From: an uncultured Ruegeria sp.
GTDB taxonomy: Bacteria > Pseudomonadota > Alphaproteobacteria > Rhodobacterales > Rhodobacteraceae
Direction: 5' to 3'
Assembly: GCF_947500045.1 (NCBI RefSeq)
Contig: NZ_CANMQQ010000004.1
Span: 307,128-371,127 of the forward strand
DNA length: 64,000 nt
Under the pieces are notes generated by a model. That model searched no databases and was not told the origin of the DNA. It saw only the letters and a program-made list of their open reading frames with translations. Every line of letters starts with the position of its first letter. Within the stretch, counting starts at the first letter, position 1. This document shows, piece by piece, positions 42,595 through 50,841 of this stretch. Position numbers and translations under genes: made by a program.

Positions 42595-42637
42595 GCCAAC
42601 TCGCCAGCCATTTCTCATTACATACGGGAGAGGACCG

Positions 42638-44041
42638 ATGTCCCCCAAAACACTCTATGACAAGATCTGGGATGCCCATGTCGCGCACGAAGCCGATGAT
42701 GGTACTTGCCTGCTGTATATCGACCGCCATCTGGTACACGAAGTCACCAGCCCGCAGGCGTTCGAAGGCCTGCGCATGGCCGGTCGCCCGGTGCGCGCGC
42801 CAGAAAAGACGATCGCCGTTCCGGACCACAATGTTCCGACCACAGCGGATCGCGTGAACGGAATCGAGAACCCGGAGTCGCGCATTCAGGTCGAAGCACT
42901 GGATAAGAACGCCAAGGATTTTGGCATTCACTACTACCCGGTACATGACGTTCGCCAAGGCATCGTTCACATCGTCGGCCCCGAGCAGGGCTGGACCCTG
43001 CCCGGCATGACCGTTGTCTGCGGCGACAGCCACACTGCGACCCACGGCGCCTTTGGTGCTCTGGCCCATGGCATCGGTACGTCCGAGGTTGAGCATGTTC
43101 TGGCCACGCAGACGCTGATCCAGAAGAAATCCAAGAACATGAAGGTGGAGATCACCGGCAAATTGCAGCCGGGCGTGACCGCCAAAGATATCACTCTGGC
43201 CGTTATCGGTGAGACCGGTACCGCTGGCGGCACAGGCTATGTCATCGAATATTGCGGCGAAGCAATCCGTGACTTGTCGATGGAGGGCCGGATGACCGTC
43301 TGCAACATGGCCATCGAAGGCGGTGCCCGCGCAGGCCTGATCGCGCCAGACGAGACCACCTATGAGTATGTCAATGGTCGCCCGCACGCCCCGAAAGGTG
43401 CCCAGTGGGAAGCCGCGCTGAACTGGTGGAAAACGCTTTACACCGACGAAGACGCGCATTTCGACAAGGTTATCACCCTGCGTGGCGAAGATATTGCGCC
43501 GGTTGTGACCTGGGGCACCAGCCCCGAAGACGTGCTGCCGATCACCGCAACCGTTCCGAACCCGGAGGATTTCGAAGGCGGCAAGGTCGACGCGGCCCGT
43601 CGGTCCATCGAATACATGGGTCTGGAAGCCGGTCAGAAGCTAAGCGATGTTGAAGTCGACACCGTTTTCATCGGTTCCTGCACCAATGGTCGGATCGAAG
43701 ACCTGCGTGCCGCTGCTGAGATCCTGAAGGGCAAAAAGATCAAAGACGGGATGCGCGCCATGGTCGTGCCGGGATCAGGTCTTGTTCGCGCCCAGGCCGA
43801 AGAAGAAGGTCTGGCCGACATCTTCAAGGAGGCCGGATTTGAATGGCGCCTGGCAGGATGTTCGATGTGTCTGGCAATGAACCCCGACCAGTTGCAACCG
43901 GGCGAGCGCTGCGCTGCAACCTCAAACCGCAACTTCGAAGGTCGTCAGGGGCGCGGTGGGCGTACGCATTTGCTGAGCCCGGCGATGGCTGCCGCAGCGG
44001 CAATCACAGGACGGCTGACAGACGTCCGTGAATTGATGTAA
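42638..44041 (+). CDS. leuC: 3-isopropylmalate dehydratase large subunit LeuC
   Basis: The 467-residue aconitase-fold subunit isomerises 2- to 3-isopropylmalate in leucine synthesis with LeuD. Conserved parts include [40 protein letters not shown] and the [4Fe-4S] cysteines in FIGSCTNGR and [12 protein letters not shown]. The frame is open 47 codons upstream, but the ATG at 42638 has GGGAGAGGA and matches the family length. leuD follows after an HdeD-family gene. Confidence 0.97.
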   Translation: MSPKTLYDKIWDAHVAHEADDGTCLLYIDRHLVHEVTSPQAFEGLRMAGRPVRAPEKTIAVPDHNVPTTADRVNGIENPESRIQVEALDKNAKDFGIHYYPVHDVRQGIVHIVGPEQGWTLPGMTVVCGDSHTATHGAFGALAHGIGTSEVEHVLATQTLIQKKSKNMKVEITGKLQPGVTAKDITLAVIGETGTAGGTGYVIEYCGEAIRDLSMEGRMTVCNMAIEGGARAGLIAPDETTYEYVNGRPHAPKGAQWEAALNWWKTLYTDEDAHFDKVITLRGEDIAPVVTWGTSPEDVLPITATVPNPEDFEGGKVDAARRSIEYMGLEAGQKLSDVEVDTVFIGSCTNGRIEDLRAAAEILKGKKIKDGMRAMVVPGSGLVRAQAEEEGLADIFKEAGFEWRLAGCSMCLAMNPDQLQPGERCAATSNRNFEGRQGRGGRTHLLSPAMAAAAAITGRLTDVRELM

Positions 44042-44078
44042 GGTCCGCTCATATCTAGATATTTGAGGGATTGAAAAC

Positions 44079-44633
44079 ATGAGTGACTGGATCAAATGGC
44101 TCCTGCTGGGGCTTCTATCCATAGCGTTCGGCATATTCGTACTGGGTGCGCCGGTCGTAGCATCCGTTGCCGTGACGGTGGTGACTGGTGTGTTGCTGCT
44201 GATTGCGGGTGGAATGCAGGTTGTTGGTGGCTTCACGGTCGAAGGCGCCGGCAACAAGATCCTGTCACTCATCATGGGTGCGGTCATGCTGTTTCTGGGC
44301 TGGTCCTTTCTGTATCACCCGCTGCAAGGCACGCTGACGCTGGCGACCGTGATGCTGATCCTGTTCATGGCGGGCGGCATCGCGCGGGTCATCTTGTCGT
44401 TCCAGATGAAGGGTACGCAGTTTTTCTGGCCCACAATGATCTCGGGCATCTTGTCGATCATCCTGGCCGGTATCATCTGGTCATATGCGGCATCAGAACC
44501 TGCAGCCCTGCTTAGCTTGCTGGGAATCCTTTTGGGCATCGAGATGCTGTTCAACGGGTTCGGATTGGTTTTCATGGCGTTCTTCGTCAAGAACGCACCC
44601 AAGGACGAAACAACAAAAGCCGAAGAGGCATAA
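44079..44633 (+). CDS. HdeD-family (DUF308) membrane protein
   Basis: A 184-residue protein with six hydrophobic helices in two repeats of three, as in HdeD/DUF308 ([52 protein letters not shown]). HdeD of E. coli is linked to acid resistance at high cell density; in most bacteria the role is unknown. It lies between leuC and leuD on the same strand, 37 and 43 bases apart, and is probably co-transcribed with them. Confidence 0.85.
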   Translation: MSDWIKWLLLGLLSIAFGIFVLGAPVVASVAVTVVTGVLLLIAGGMQVVGGFTVEGAGNKILSLIMGAVMLFLGWSFLYHPLQGTLTLATVMLILFMAGGIARVILSFQMKGTQFFWPTMISGILSIILAGIIWSYAASEPAALLSLLGILLGIEMLFNGFGLVFMAFFVKNAPKDETTKAEEA

Positions 44634-44676
44634 TTCGCGGGACATGGGCGCGGCCCTCTCCCGCAGGAGTGTAGAC

Positions 44677-45282
44677 ATGGAAAAGTTCGAAAAAGTCCAC
44701 GGGGTGGCCGCCCCAATGCCATTGATCAATATCGACACCGATATGATCATCCCCAAGGTGCACCTGAAAACAATCAAACGGTCCGGCCTTGGTGTCGTGC
44801 TGTTTGATGAGATGCGCTATCACGATCATGGCGGCGAGAATGAAGAGTTCGTTCTGAACAAACCCGCATATCGGCAAACCGAGATACTGGTGGCCGGTGA
44901 CAATTTCGGCTGCGGCTCATCGCGCGAGCACGCGCCTTGGGCCATCAAGGATTTTGGGATCAAGGTCGTGATCTCAACCAGCTTCGCCGACATCTTCTTC
45001 AACAACTGCTTCAAGAACGGCATCCTGCCCATCGTGGTCGAAGAAGAACATCACGCGGTTCTGATGGATGACGCGCATAAAGGTGAAAACGCCCGCATGA
45101 CCGTACATCTGGAAGATCAGCAGATCACTACATCCGACGGAGTGGTCATCGAGTTCGATGTCGACCCGCACCGCAAACACTGCCTGTTGAACGGTCTGGA
45201 CGATATCGGCCTGACGATGGAAAAAGACCACCACATCGACAAATTCGAGAATCACGCAAGCCAGGCCCGTCCCTGGGTCTAA
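44677..45282 (+). CDS. leuD: 3-isopropylmalate dehydratase small subunit LeuD
   Basis: The 201-residue swivelling subunit pairs with LeuC. Conserved segments are [40 protein letters not shown] and [20 protein letters not shown]. The ATG at 44677 has AGGAG eight bases upstream; the open frame extends earlier into the HdeD gene. Confidence 0.96.
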   Translation: MEKFEKVHGVAAPMPLINIDTDMIIPKVHLKTIKRSGLGVVLFDEMRYHDHGGENEEFVLNKPAYRQTEILVAGDNFGCGSSREHAPWAIKDFGIKVVISTSFADIFFNNCFKNGILPIVVEEEHHAVLMDDAHKGENARMTVHLEDQQITTSDGVVIEFDVDPHRKHCLLNGLDDIGLTMEKDHHIDKFENHASQARPWV

Positions 45283-45315
45283 GCCCTGGGGATGATTCTG
45301 TGGATACTCAACCTG

Positions 45316-45339
45316 ACGGGGTCGCAATTGCGGCCCCGT
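45316..45339 (+). terminator. Hairpin after leuD, probable terminator
   Basis: ACGGGGTCGCAATTGCGGCCCCGT forms a nearly perfect palindrome around CGCAATTGCG; a short T-rich tract (TTCGCATTCTT) follows, without a true T-run. Confidence 0.5.
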
Positions 45340-45617
45340 TCGCATTCTTGGGGTTGAATCCTCTCTAACCACTACATCTAGGTATCACTTTGAGATACAC
45401 GTCGGATTTGCGTCGAAAATGATGCAATCCCGCACCAGTTGCGCCATCATTTTGCCCGAAATCAGGTGTTTTCTGCACTCCGACTTGAGCGAAATGCCGC
45501 TTATCGGCCAAGTTGGCTCCTATGAGGTAGCCGTCAACGAACGAGCGGCGAGCACAAGTTGGATAACTACGTCGACACAGAATCGGCGGCTCCGGTTTGG
45601 AATAAAGGGTTCGGATT
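45340..45617. other. Intergenic stretch without a supported gene
   Basis: Between the leuD hairpin and the next gene no reading frame shows family features, and I see no clear promoter or repeat. Confidence 0.6.
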
Positions 45618-46448
45618 GTGATTGCACGCACGACGGGCGCGGCGATACGTGGATTATTGGTGGCACTAATGGTGCTTACCCCTGCGTTGTACCTGCCCAC
45701 ATCGACGTCTAACGGGACTGAGATTATCGTCTTTTTGGCGATTCTTGCGTTTATCCTGACCTTTTCGGAATATAACTCGGCCTTTCCCAGCTTTATCGAA
45801 TTCCGTGACGCCCCACCGGTGAACAGGTTGCGTTTCGTCGGCCTGATGTCGATGGTCACCTTCCTGACACTGATCTGTAAGAACGCTTATGCCCCCTCGG
45901 ATCTTACAGAGGTGTTTTATTCGATTGGCCTGATGGTCGCGAATGTGGTGGATTTCCCCTATTCCCCCGTTCGCCTTGTAGTTCTGATGCTGCCCGATAA
46001 CGCCAGCGTGCCACTTATTGAGCTTGTCAGTATCTCGGCCAGTATCGCCTATGTCGCCGCTTTGGTTACCATCGCCAGCTTTGCCTATGCCGTGAAGCTG
46101 CGTGGCTGGCCAACGGGCAATGGCGCGTTCAACGTCTGGACTAATCTGCCCCTGTTTGATCCAACCAAAGGAGGCGATGTAGTCACCCGTTTGCAACGCG
46201 ACGGACGGCTGAACATCGCAATCGGCGCATTGCTGCCTTTCCTGATCCCTGCTGTGATCAAACTGACAGCCGAATTTGTCACACCAATCGCACTCAACAA
46301 TCCGCAGACCCTGATCTGGACCCTTTGCGCATGGGCCTTTCTTCCTGCCAGCATGATCATGCGTGGTATGGCAACACTGCGAATCGCCGGTTTGATCGTT
46401 GAGAAACGTCGCGCCTATTCCACATCCGAGGCCACGCAAATCGCATGA
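45618..46448 (+). CDS. Polytopic membrane protein of unknown function
   Basis: A 276-residue protein beginning at GTG, with about six hydrophobic segments (for example LLVALMVLTPALYLP, IIVFLAILAFILTF, LIELVSISASIAYVAALVTIASFAY, LIWTLCAWAFLPASMIM). I do not recognise the family. Its stop overlaps the start of the exported phosphoesterase by four bases (ATGA), so the two are an operon and may act together at the envelope. Confidence 0.75.
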   Translation: MIARTTGAAIRGLLVALMVLTPALYLPTSTSNGTEIIVFLAILAFILTFSEYNSAFPSFIEFRDAPPVNRLRFVGLMSMVTFLTLICKNAYAPSDLTEVFYSIGLMVANVVDFPYSPVRLVVLMLPDNASVPLIELVSISASIAYVAALVTIASFAYAVKLRGWPTGNGAFNVWTNLPLFDPTKGGDVVTRLQRDGRLNIAIGALLPFLIPAVIKLTAEFVTPIALNNPQTLIWTLCAWAFLPASMIMRGMATLRIAGLIVEKRRAYSTSEATQIA

Positions 46449-47467
46449 TCCGCGCTTTAGTTGTGTTGCTGCTGCCCATTGCGGCGCATGCAGACACTCT
46501 GCGCGTCGCCACTTATAACACGGAACTCAGCCGAGAAGGGCCTGGCCTTCTGCTGCGTGACATCCAGCGCGGTGATCCACAAGTGCAGGCCGTGGTTGAT
46601 GTTCTGACGATGACCCGTCCCGATATCGTCGCCCTGCAGGGGATCGATTGGGACCTCGATGGCCTTGCCCTGTCAGCTCTGCAAAAGACGCTAGAGGTTG
46701 CGGGGCTAAGCTATCCCCACAGTTTCGCGGAGCAACCCAATTCCGGGATCGAGACCTCGTTTGATCTGGATGGAGACGGCAAAACCGGCGGGCCGGGTGA
46801 CGCACAGGGCTGGGGCCGTTTCACGGGTCAAAGCGGGCTGGCCGTGCTGTCGCGCTATCCGATTGCAGTGGATCAGGTACGATCCTATTCCACCATGCTC
46901 TGGCAGGATCTACCAGGTGCAACATTGCCAGTGGTGCAGGGAACACCTTTCCCCTCGGCACAGGCGCAAGCGATCCAACGGCTGTCATCGACTGCCCATT
47001 GGGTTGTTCCGATCGATACCCCCGCAGGCCGCCTTGACCTAATGACCTTCCACGCCAGCCCACCGGTCTTTGACGGCCCAGAAGATCGCAACGGGCTGCG
47101 TAACCGGGATGAGATCCACCTCTGGTCGCTGCTTCTGGACGGAAAACTGGGGACGATGCCTTCAGAGCGGTTCATCATCGCCGGAGATGCCAATCAGGAC
47201 CCCGACCGGGGCGAGGGTCGTAAGGAAGCGATAAAGGGCCTTCTGGCGCATCCGCTGCTGCAGGACCCAAGCCCTACTAACTCAGAGGGCGTATCTACGA
47301 CGGTTCACTGGAAAGGCGTCGGCGAGATGCGGGTGGACTACACCCTGCCCTCGGCCGACTGGCAGGTTCTCGATTCAGGTGTGTACTGGCCTGCACTACC
47401 CGCCCGCGCAATCGTTGAGGCCGCCAGTCGCCATCGCCTTGTCTGGGTCGATCTGCTTGACGATTGA
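46445..47467 (+). CDS. Exported endonuclease/exonuclease/phosphatase-family protein
   Basis: A 340-residue protein with a signal peptide (about 1-16, ending AHA) and an EEP (DNase I-like) fold: RVATYNTELS, DIVALQGIDWD, an inserted Asp-rich loop DLDGDGKTGG typical of calcium or metal sites, SGLAVLSRYPI, a His-containing LDLMTFHASPP and FIIAGDANQDPD. Only the catalytic context suggests a metal-dependent phosphodiesterase; substrate (DNA, lipid or sugar phosphate) is open. The ending RHRLVWVDLL is the final catalytic His region. Confidence 0.85.
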   Translation: MIRALVVLLLPIAAHADTLRVATYNTELSREGPGLLLRDIQRGDPQVQAVVDVLTMTRPDIVALQGIDWDLDGLALSALQKTLEVAGLSYPHSFAEQPNSGIETSFDLDGDGKTGGPGDAQGWGRFTGQSGLAVLSRYPIAVDQVRSYSTMLWQDLPGATLPVVQGTPFPSAQAQAIQRLSSTAHWVVPIDTPAGRLDLMTFHASPPVFDGPEDRNGLRNRDEIHLWSLLLDGKLGTMPSERFIIAGDANQDPDRGEGRKEAIKGLLAHPLLQDPSPTNSEGVSTTVHWKGVGEMRVDYTLPSADWQVLDSGVYWPALPARAIVEAASRHRLVWVDLLDD

Positions 47468-47476
47468 AGCGACCAG

Positions 47477-47502
47477 AAAAAAGGGCCACCGCAAGGTGGC
47501 CC
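47477..47502 (-). terminator. Intrinsic terminator between convergent genes
   Basis: GGGCCACC-GCAA-GGTGGCCC (eight base pairs, tetraloop). On the minus strand a TTTTTT run follows, so it mainly ends the lipoprotein gene; it can also stop the plus-strand operon. Confidence 0.85.
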
Positions 47503-47563
47503 GATTTCGTCACGAGGATTGTCTTTAAAACCAGACGTACTTGTTAACAAACAACCATTGGGA

Positions 47564-48007
47564 TCAGGGTGTTGAACCGGGTGGAGTGCCCGGTGTCGAA
47601 GATCCACCCGTCGGGTCAGGGCGACCGCCTGTGGTCGAACTTCCGCTAGGATCGCGTGCGCCACCCGATGTTGAGCTGTCGCTCGGGTCTCGCCCGCCAC
47701 CGCTGGTTGAACTGTCATCGCCGTCGCCTCCTTCACCCCCAGGAGGGCACGGAATTCCGGTCGATATTTCCACGCAATCATCCGGTGGGGGCGGCGGCGG
47801 TGGTGGAGGTGGTGGTGGTGGAATGTGCCGGCAGGGATTGGCCGCATCTGCACCATCAGGGCTGGAGCCGTCGGAACATCCAACAACATCGCCATATTTG
47901 TTAAAAATTGGTTCAGCCTGTACCGGTGGCGGGGCCTCGGTCTGGCTGCAGGCTGCGATAAATGACAGGCACAGGGTCGCAGTCCAGAGCTTTGAGAAAT
48001 CTGGCAT
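47564..48007 (-). CDS. Lipoprotein with polyproline tract and 12-residue tandem repeats
   Basis: A 147-residue protein with lipobox FIAAC (Cys20). It has two cysteine pairs around a run of 13 prolines (63-75), then three 12-residue repeats of the form SST-S/T-GG-x-x-DP-x-x (99-110, 111-122, 123-134), and a Pro/Gly/Ser tail. The body is low-complexity and probably extended, suggesting a wall-spanning or surface-exposed stalk. The 13-proline run would need EF-P for translation. No family is recognised. Confidence 0.75.
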   Translation of the reverse strand: MPDFSKLWTATLCLSFIAACSQTEAPPPVQAEPIFNKYGDVVGCSDGSSPDGADAANPCRHIPPPPPPPPPPPPPDDCVEISTGIPCPPGGEGGDGDDSSTSGGGRDPSDSSTSGGARDPSGSSTTGGRPDPTGGSSTPGTPPGSTP

Positions 48008-48046
48008 TCATGTTTCCTTATGATCTGGGCAACCCATACGCGCGAT

Positions 48047-48120
48047 CACCCATCACCCCTAGAAGAGGTGTGTTTCTAACCCATTGTGAAATAACGGAAA
48101 TGACCGAACACTGATGGGTG
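48047..48120. promoter_or_regulatory. Long-range inverted repeat in the lipoprotein/LysR intergenic region
   Basis: CACCCATCA (48047-48055) and TGATGGGTG (48112-48120) are perfect inverted copies 56 bases apart, with CGCG flanking each outside. They sit between two divergent genes, so they could be paired operator sites or a leader stem. Confidence 0.4.
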
Positions 48121-48214
48121 GCGCGACTTTAGGGTGGAATTATCTGGACAAAAAGCCGTCAAGCTGCATGAAGATCATGCATATTTGCAGGATTTTGATC
48201 TAAGGTGCTTAGTC

Positions 48215-49081
48215 ATGAACTGGGACAATCTTAAGATATTGCTGGCAATCAGCCGCGCGGGTTCATTGACCGGGGCGGCGCACTTGCTGGATGTGGACGC
48301 GACCACCATGGGGCGCAGGTTAACTGCGCTGGAACGCGATCTGGGCACTATTCTATTCGTGCGCGCCAAATCGGGTTTTGTCGCCACTGAGGCAGGCGCA
48401 ATCGCCATTCACCGCGCCGAAGAGATCGAGGCCTGTTACCACTCCATGACCGACGATATTTCGCGCTCGCAATCCGGGGCGGTGGGGACCATGCGGATCA
48501 TCGGGAACGCGTGGACAATGCAACAATTGGCAGGCGCTGGTATGGATGGGTTCCTACGGCGAAATCCCGGCCTCGACCTGCGGCTGCTAACGCGTACGCC
48601 TGCGGCCAAGGTGACGGGCGAAGCCTCGGTTCAAATCTGGTTCGAGGTGCCACCCCAATCGGCGGAATACACAATCACTCTGGGGCAAGTGCCCTATGCG
48701 GTTTATCGCGCGGCCAAACTGACGACGGACCCCGACAATTGGGTGGCCTTCTTCGATGAAGAGGCCAGCCGCCCGATCATCACCCGCGCGATGGATCGCC
48801 TTAGCCACGGGGCCGAGGCAATCCGTCTGACCGCGACGGATGCCAGCGTTCTGGTCTCAGCCGTCGCCGCCGGGGCGGGCAAGGGACTGCTGCCCATGTG
48901 TCTGGCTGAAGGGCGTGACGATCTGGTGCGCGTCGGTCAGGGGCGGCCCGAATTCAGCCGCGCCCTGTACCTCTACCTCAATCCCGACACGGTGGGTTAC
49001 AAACGGGTACAAGTCACCGTCGAGTGGTTGCGCACCGCCTTCACGCATGCCTTCGCGACAGATTACAACGCGCCGATGTAA
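48215..49081 (+). CDS. LysR-family transcriptional regulator
   Basis: A 288-residue regulator with an N-terminal winged helix (MNWDNLKILLAISRAGSLTGAAHLLDVDATTMGRRLTALERDLGT) and a substrate-binding domain (about 90-288). The N-terminal MNWD and DATTMGRR variants are common in a Rhodobacteraceae/rhizobial LysR subgroup. TAAGGTG lies eight bases before the ATG. The last 19 bases overlap the converging peroxiredoxin gene. The target is unknown; a link to that redox gene is possible. Confidence 0.87.
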   Translation: MNWDNLKILLAISRAGSLTGAAHLLDVDATTMGRRLTALERDLGTILFVRAKSGFVATEAGAIAIHRAEEIEACYHSMTDDISRSQSGAVGTMRIIGNAWTMQQLAGAGMDGFLRRNPGLDLRLLTRTPAAKVTGEASVQIWFEVPPQSAEYTITLGQVPYAVYRAAKLTTDPDNWVAFFDEEASRPIITRAMDRLSHGAEAIRLTATDASVLVSAVAAGAGKGLLPMCLAEGRDDLVRVGQGRPEFSRALYLYLNPDTVGYKRVQVTVEWLRTAFTHAFATDYNAPM

Positions 49082-49590
49082 GCGCCGCGCGGCGGGTAGT
49101 TGTTGGCCAGCGTAAACTTCAGCCCGCCGACAATGTCCGACATGGCAGGCCGCGCGAAAGGCGTTGTTTGCTGCCATTCATAATAAAGCGTCTGATCTGC
49201 GGCGATGTAGAAATGTCCCGGCTCGGCAAACAGCGCCGGTTCGGCACTGCCTTCGCGCGCCTCCGAGATATTCAGCCCCCAGACATCCCGCGCCTCGGCC
49301 AATGGCAGACCGTGACCCACGCGCAGCATCGATACCCCGGCTTTTTCGACCGTTTCGGCGGCGCGTTCGGCTGTATCGGTGGTGATCATGATCACCTCAA
49401 CCCCAAGTTCGGCGAAATCATCCAACGCCGCCTCGACCTCGCCCATCTGGCGAATGCAGATCGGGCAGTGCAGGCCGCGATACTGAATCACCAGCGTGCC
49501 ATTTTTGCCTGTGTCGCGTTCAAGATCAAACGTCCCATGGCCCACAGTTTCGATTTTCAGCGATGGGGCCGGATTTCCGGGTGTCAGCAT
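49063..49590 (-). CDS. Peroxiredoxin-like thioredoxin-fold protein
   Basis: A 175-residue AhpC/TSA-type protein with the redox motif HCPIC (Cys42 and Cys45) in LVIQYRGLHCPICIRQMGE. In standard peroxiredoxins the first Cys lies in a PxxTxxC context; here a CxxC replaces it, pointing to a thiol-disulfide or atypical peroxiredoxin. It overlaps the LysR gene tail to tail by 19 bases. Confidence 0.83.
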   Translation of the reverse strand: MLTPGNPAPSLKIETVGHGTFDLERDTGKNGTLVIQYRGLHCPICIRQMGEVEAALDDFAELGVEVIMITTDTAERAAETVEKAGVSMLRVGHGLPLAEARDVWGLNISEAREGSAEPALFAEPGHFYIAADQTLYYEWQQTTPFARPAMSDIVGGLKFTLANNYPPRGAYIGAL

Positions 49591-49681
49591 GTGTTTTCCT
49601 CGTGAATTGGCGGGTTCGTCTCATTGACCCGATGCGCAGCAGACGCTAGGGCCTGTGCAACCAAACGCAAGGAGACTGTCG

Positions 49682-50785
49682 ATGTCCAACCCCTCGCTCC
49701 TCATCCTGCCCGGAGACGGAATTGGCCCGGAAGTTATGGCCGAAGTGCGCAAAATCATTGATTGGTTCGGCGCCAATCGCGGTCTTCAATTTGACGTGAG
49801 CGAGGATCTGGTGGGCGGTGCGGCCTATGATGCCCACGGCAAGCCGCTGTCGGATGAAACCATGGCCAAGGCGCAAGAGGTTGACGCCGTTCTGCTGGGT
49901 GCCGTTGGCGGCCCCAAGTATGACGATTTGGATTTCAGCCTGAAACCCGAACGCGGGTTGCTGCGTCTGCGCAAGGAAATGGACCTGTATTCCAACCTGC
50001 GCCCGGCCCAGTGTTTTGATGCACTGGCCGATTTCTCATCGTTGAAGAAAGACGTCGTTGCGGGCCTCGACATCATGATCGTGCGCGAACTGACATCAGG
50101 CGTCTATTTCGGCGAACCGCGCGGTATTTTTGAGGAAGGCAACGAGCGCGTGGGTATCAATACCCAGCGCTATACCGAATCCGAGATCGAACGCGCCGCG
50201 CGTTCGGCGTTTGAGCTGGCGATGCGTCGGAATAAGAAATTGTGCTCGATGGAAAAGGCCAACGTGATGGAGTCGGGCATCCTGTGGCGTGAGGTTGTAA
50301 CCCGTGTGGGCCAGGATTATCCCGAGGTTGAGCTGTCGCATATGTATGCCGACAACGGTGCGATGCAGCTGGTGCGCGCGCCCAAACAGTTTGACGTGAT
50401 CGTCACCGACAACCTGTTTGGCGATGTCCTGTCAGATTGTGCCGCGATGCTGACCGGGTCTCTGGGCATGCTTCCTTCGGCCTCATTGGGCGCACCGATG
50501 GCCAATGGTCGCCCCAAGGCCATGTACGAACCGGTACACGGCTCGGCCCCGGATATCACAGGCCAAGGCAAAGCCAACCCAATTGCATGTATTCTCAGCT
50601 TTGCCATGGCGCTTCGCTACAGCTTCGATCAGGGTGCCGAGGCGGGCCGTCTGGAAGCAGCGATCGAGAAGGTTTTGGCCGATGGCGTCCGCACAGCTGA
50701 CTTGCTGGCCGAAGACGGTGTTCAGCCGGTTTCGACTAGTGAAATGGGTGATGCAATTCTGGCGGCGCTGGACGAAAGCGTCTGA
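49682..50785 (+). CDS. leuB: 3-isopropylmalate dehydrogenase LeuB
   Basis: The 367-residue NAD-dependent enzyme oxidatively decarboxylates 3-isopropylmalate. Conserved: [64 protein letters not shown] and [26 protein letters not shown]. The ATG at 49682 has AAGGAGA upstream. It is unlinked to leuCD by about 4.4 kb, on the same strand, and ends at a strong terminator. Confidence 0.97.
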   Translation: MSNPSLLILPGDGIGPEVMAEVRKIIDWFGANRGLQFDVSEDLVGGAAYDAHGKPLSDETMAKAQEVDAVLLGAVGGPKYDDLDFSLKPERGLLRLRKEMDLYSNLRPAQCFDALADFSSLKKDVVAGLDIMIVRELTSGVYFGEPRGIFEEGNERVGINTQRYTESEIERAARSAFELAMRRNKKLCSMEKANVMESGILWREVVTRVGQDYPEVELSHMYADNGAMQLVRAPKQFDVIVTDNLFGDVLSDCAAMLTGSLGMLPSASLGAPMANGRPKAMYEPVHGSAPDITGQGKANPIACILSFAMALRYSFDQGAEAGRLEAAIEKVLADGVRTADLLAEDGVQPVSTSEMGDAILAALDESV

Positions 50786-50806
50786 TCGCGCGATCTCTCA
50801 GACTTC

Positions 50807-50836
50807 AAAGGCGGTGCCCAGCGCACCGCCTTTTTT
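50807..50836 (+). terminator. Rho-independent terminator after leuB
   Basis: GGCGGTGC / GCACCGCC (eight base pairs, five-base loop) followed by six T. It lies six bases from the end of the converging penicillin-binding protein gene. Confidence 0.92.
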
Positions 50837-50841
50837 GTTTG

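Noticed and set aside
42494-43459. Minus-strand open frame of 321 codons opposite leuC
   Set aside because: Shadow of leuC codon bias; low-complexity composition and no recognisable domain.
45365-45859. Minus-strand open frame between leuD and the membrane protein gene
   Set aside because: It overlaps a better-supported plus-strand membrane gene and has no conserved feature.
47790-47830. GGT/GGC trinucleotide tract as a possible microsatellite or quadruplex element
   Set aside because: It is explained by the 13 proline codons of the lipoprotein; strain variation is possible but cannot be judged here.
47541-48023. Plus-strand open frame encoding polyglycine opposite the lipoprotein gene
   Set aside because: The glycine run is the complement of proline codons; the minus-strand frame has a lipobox and a terminator.
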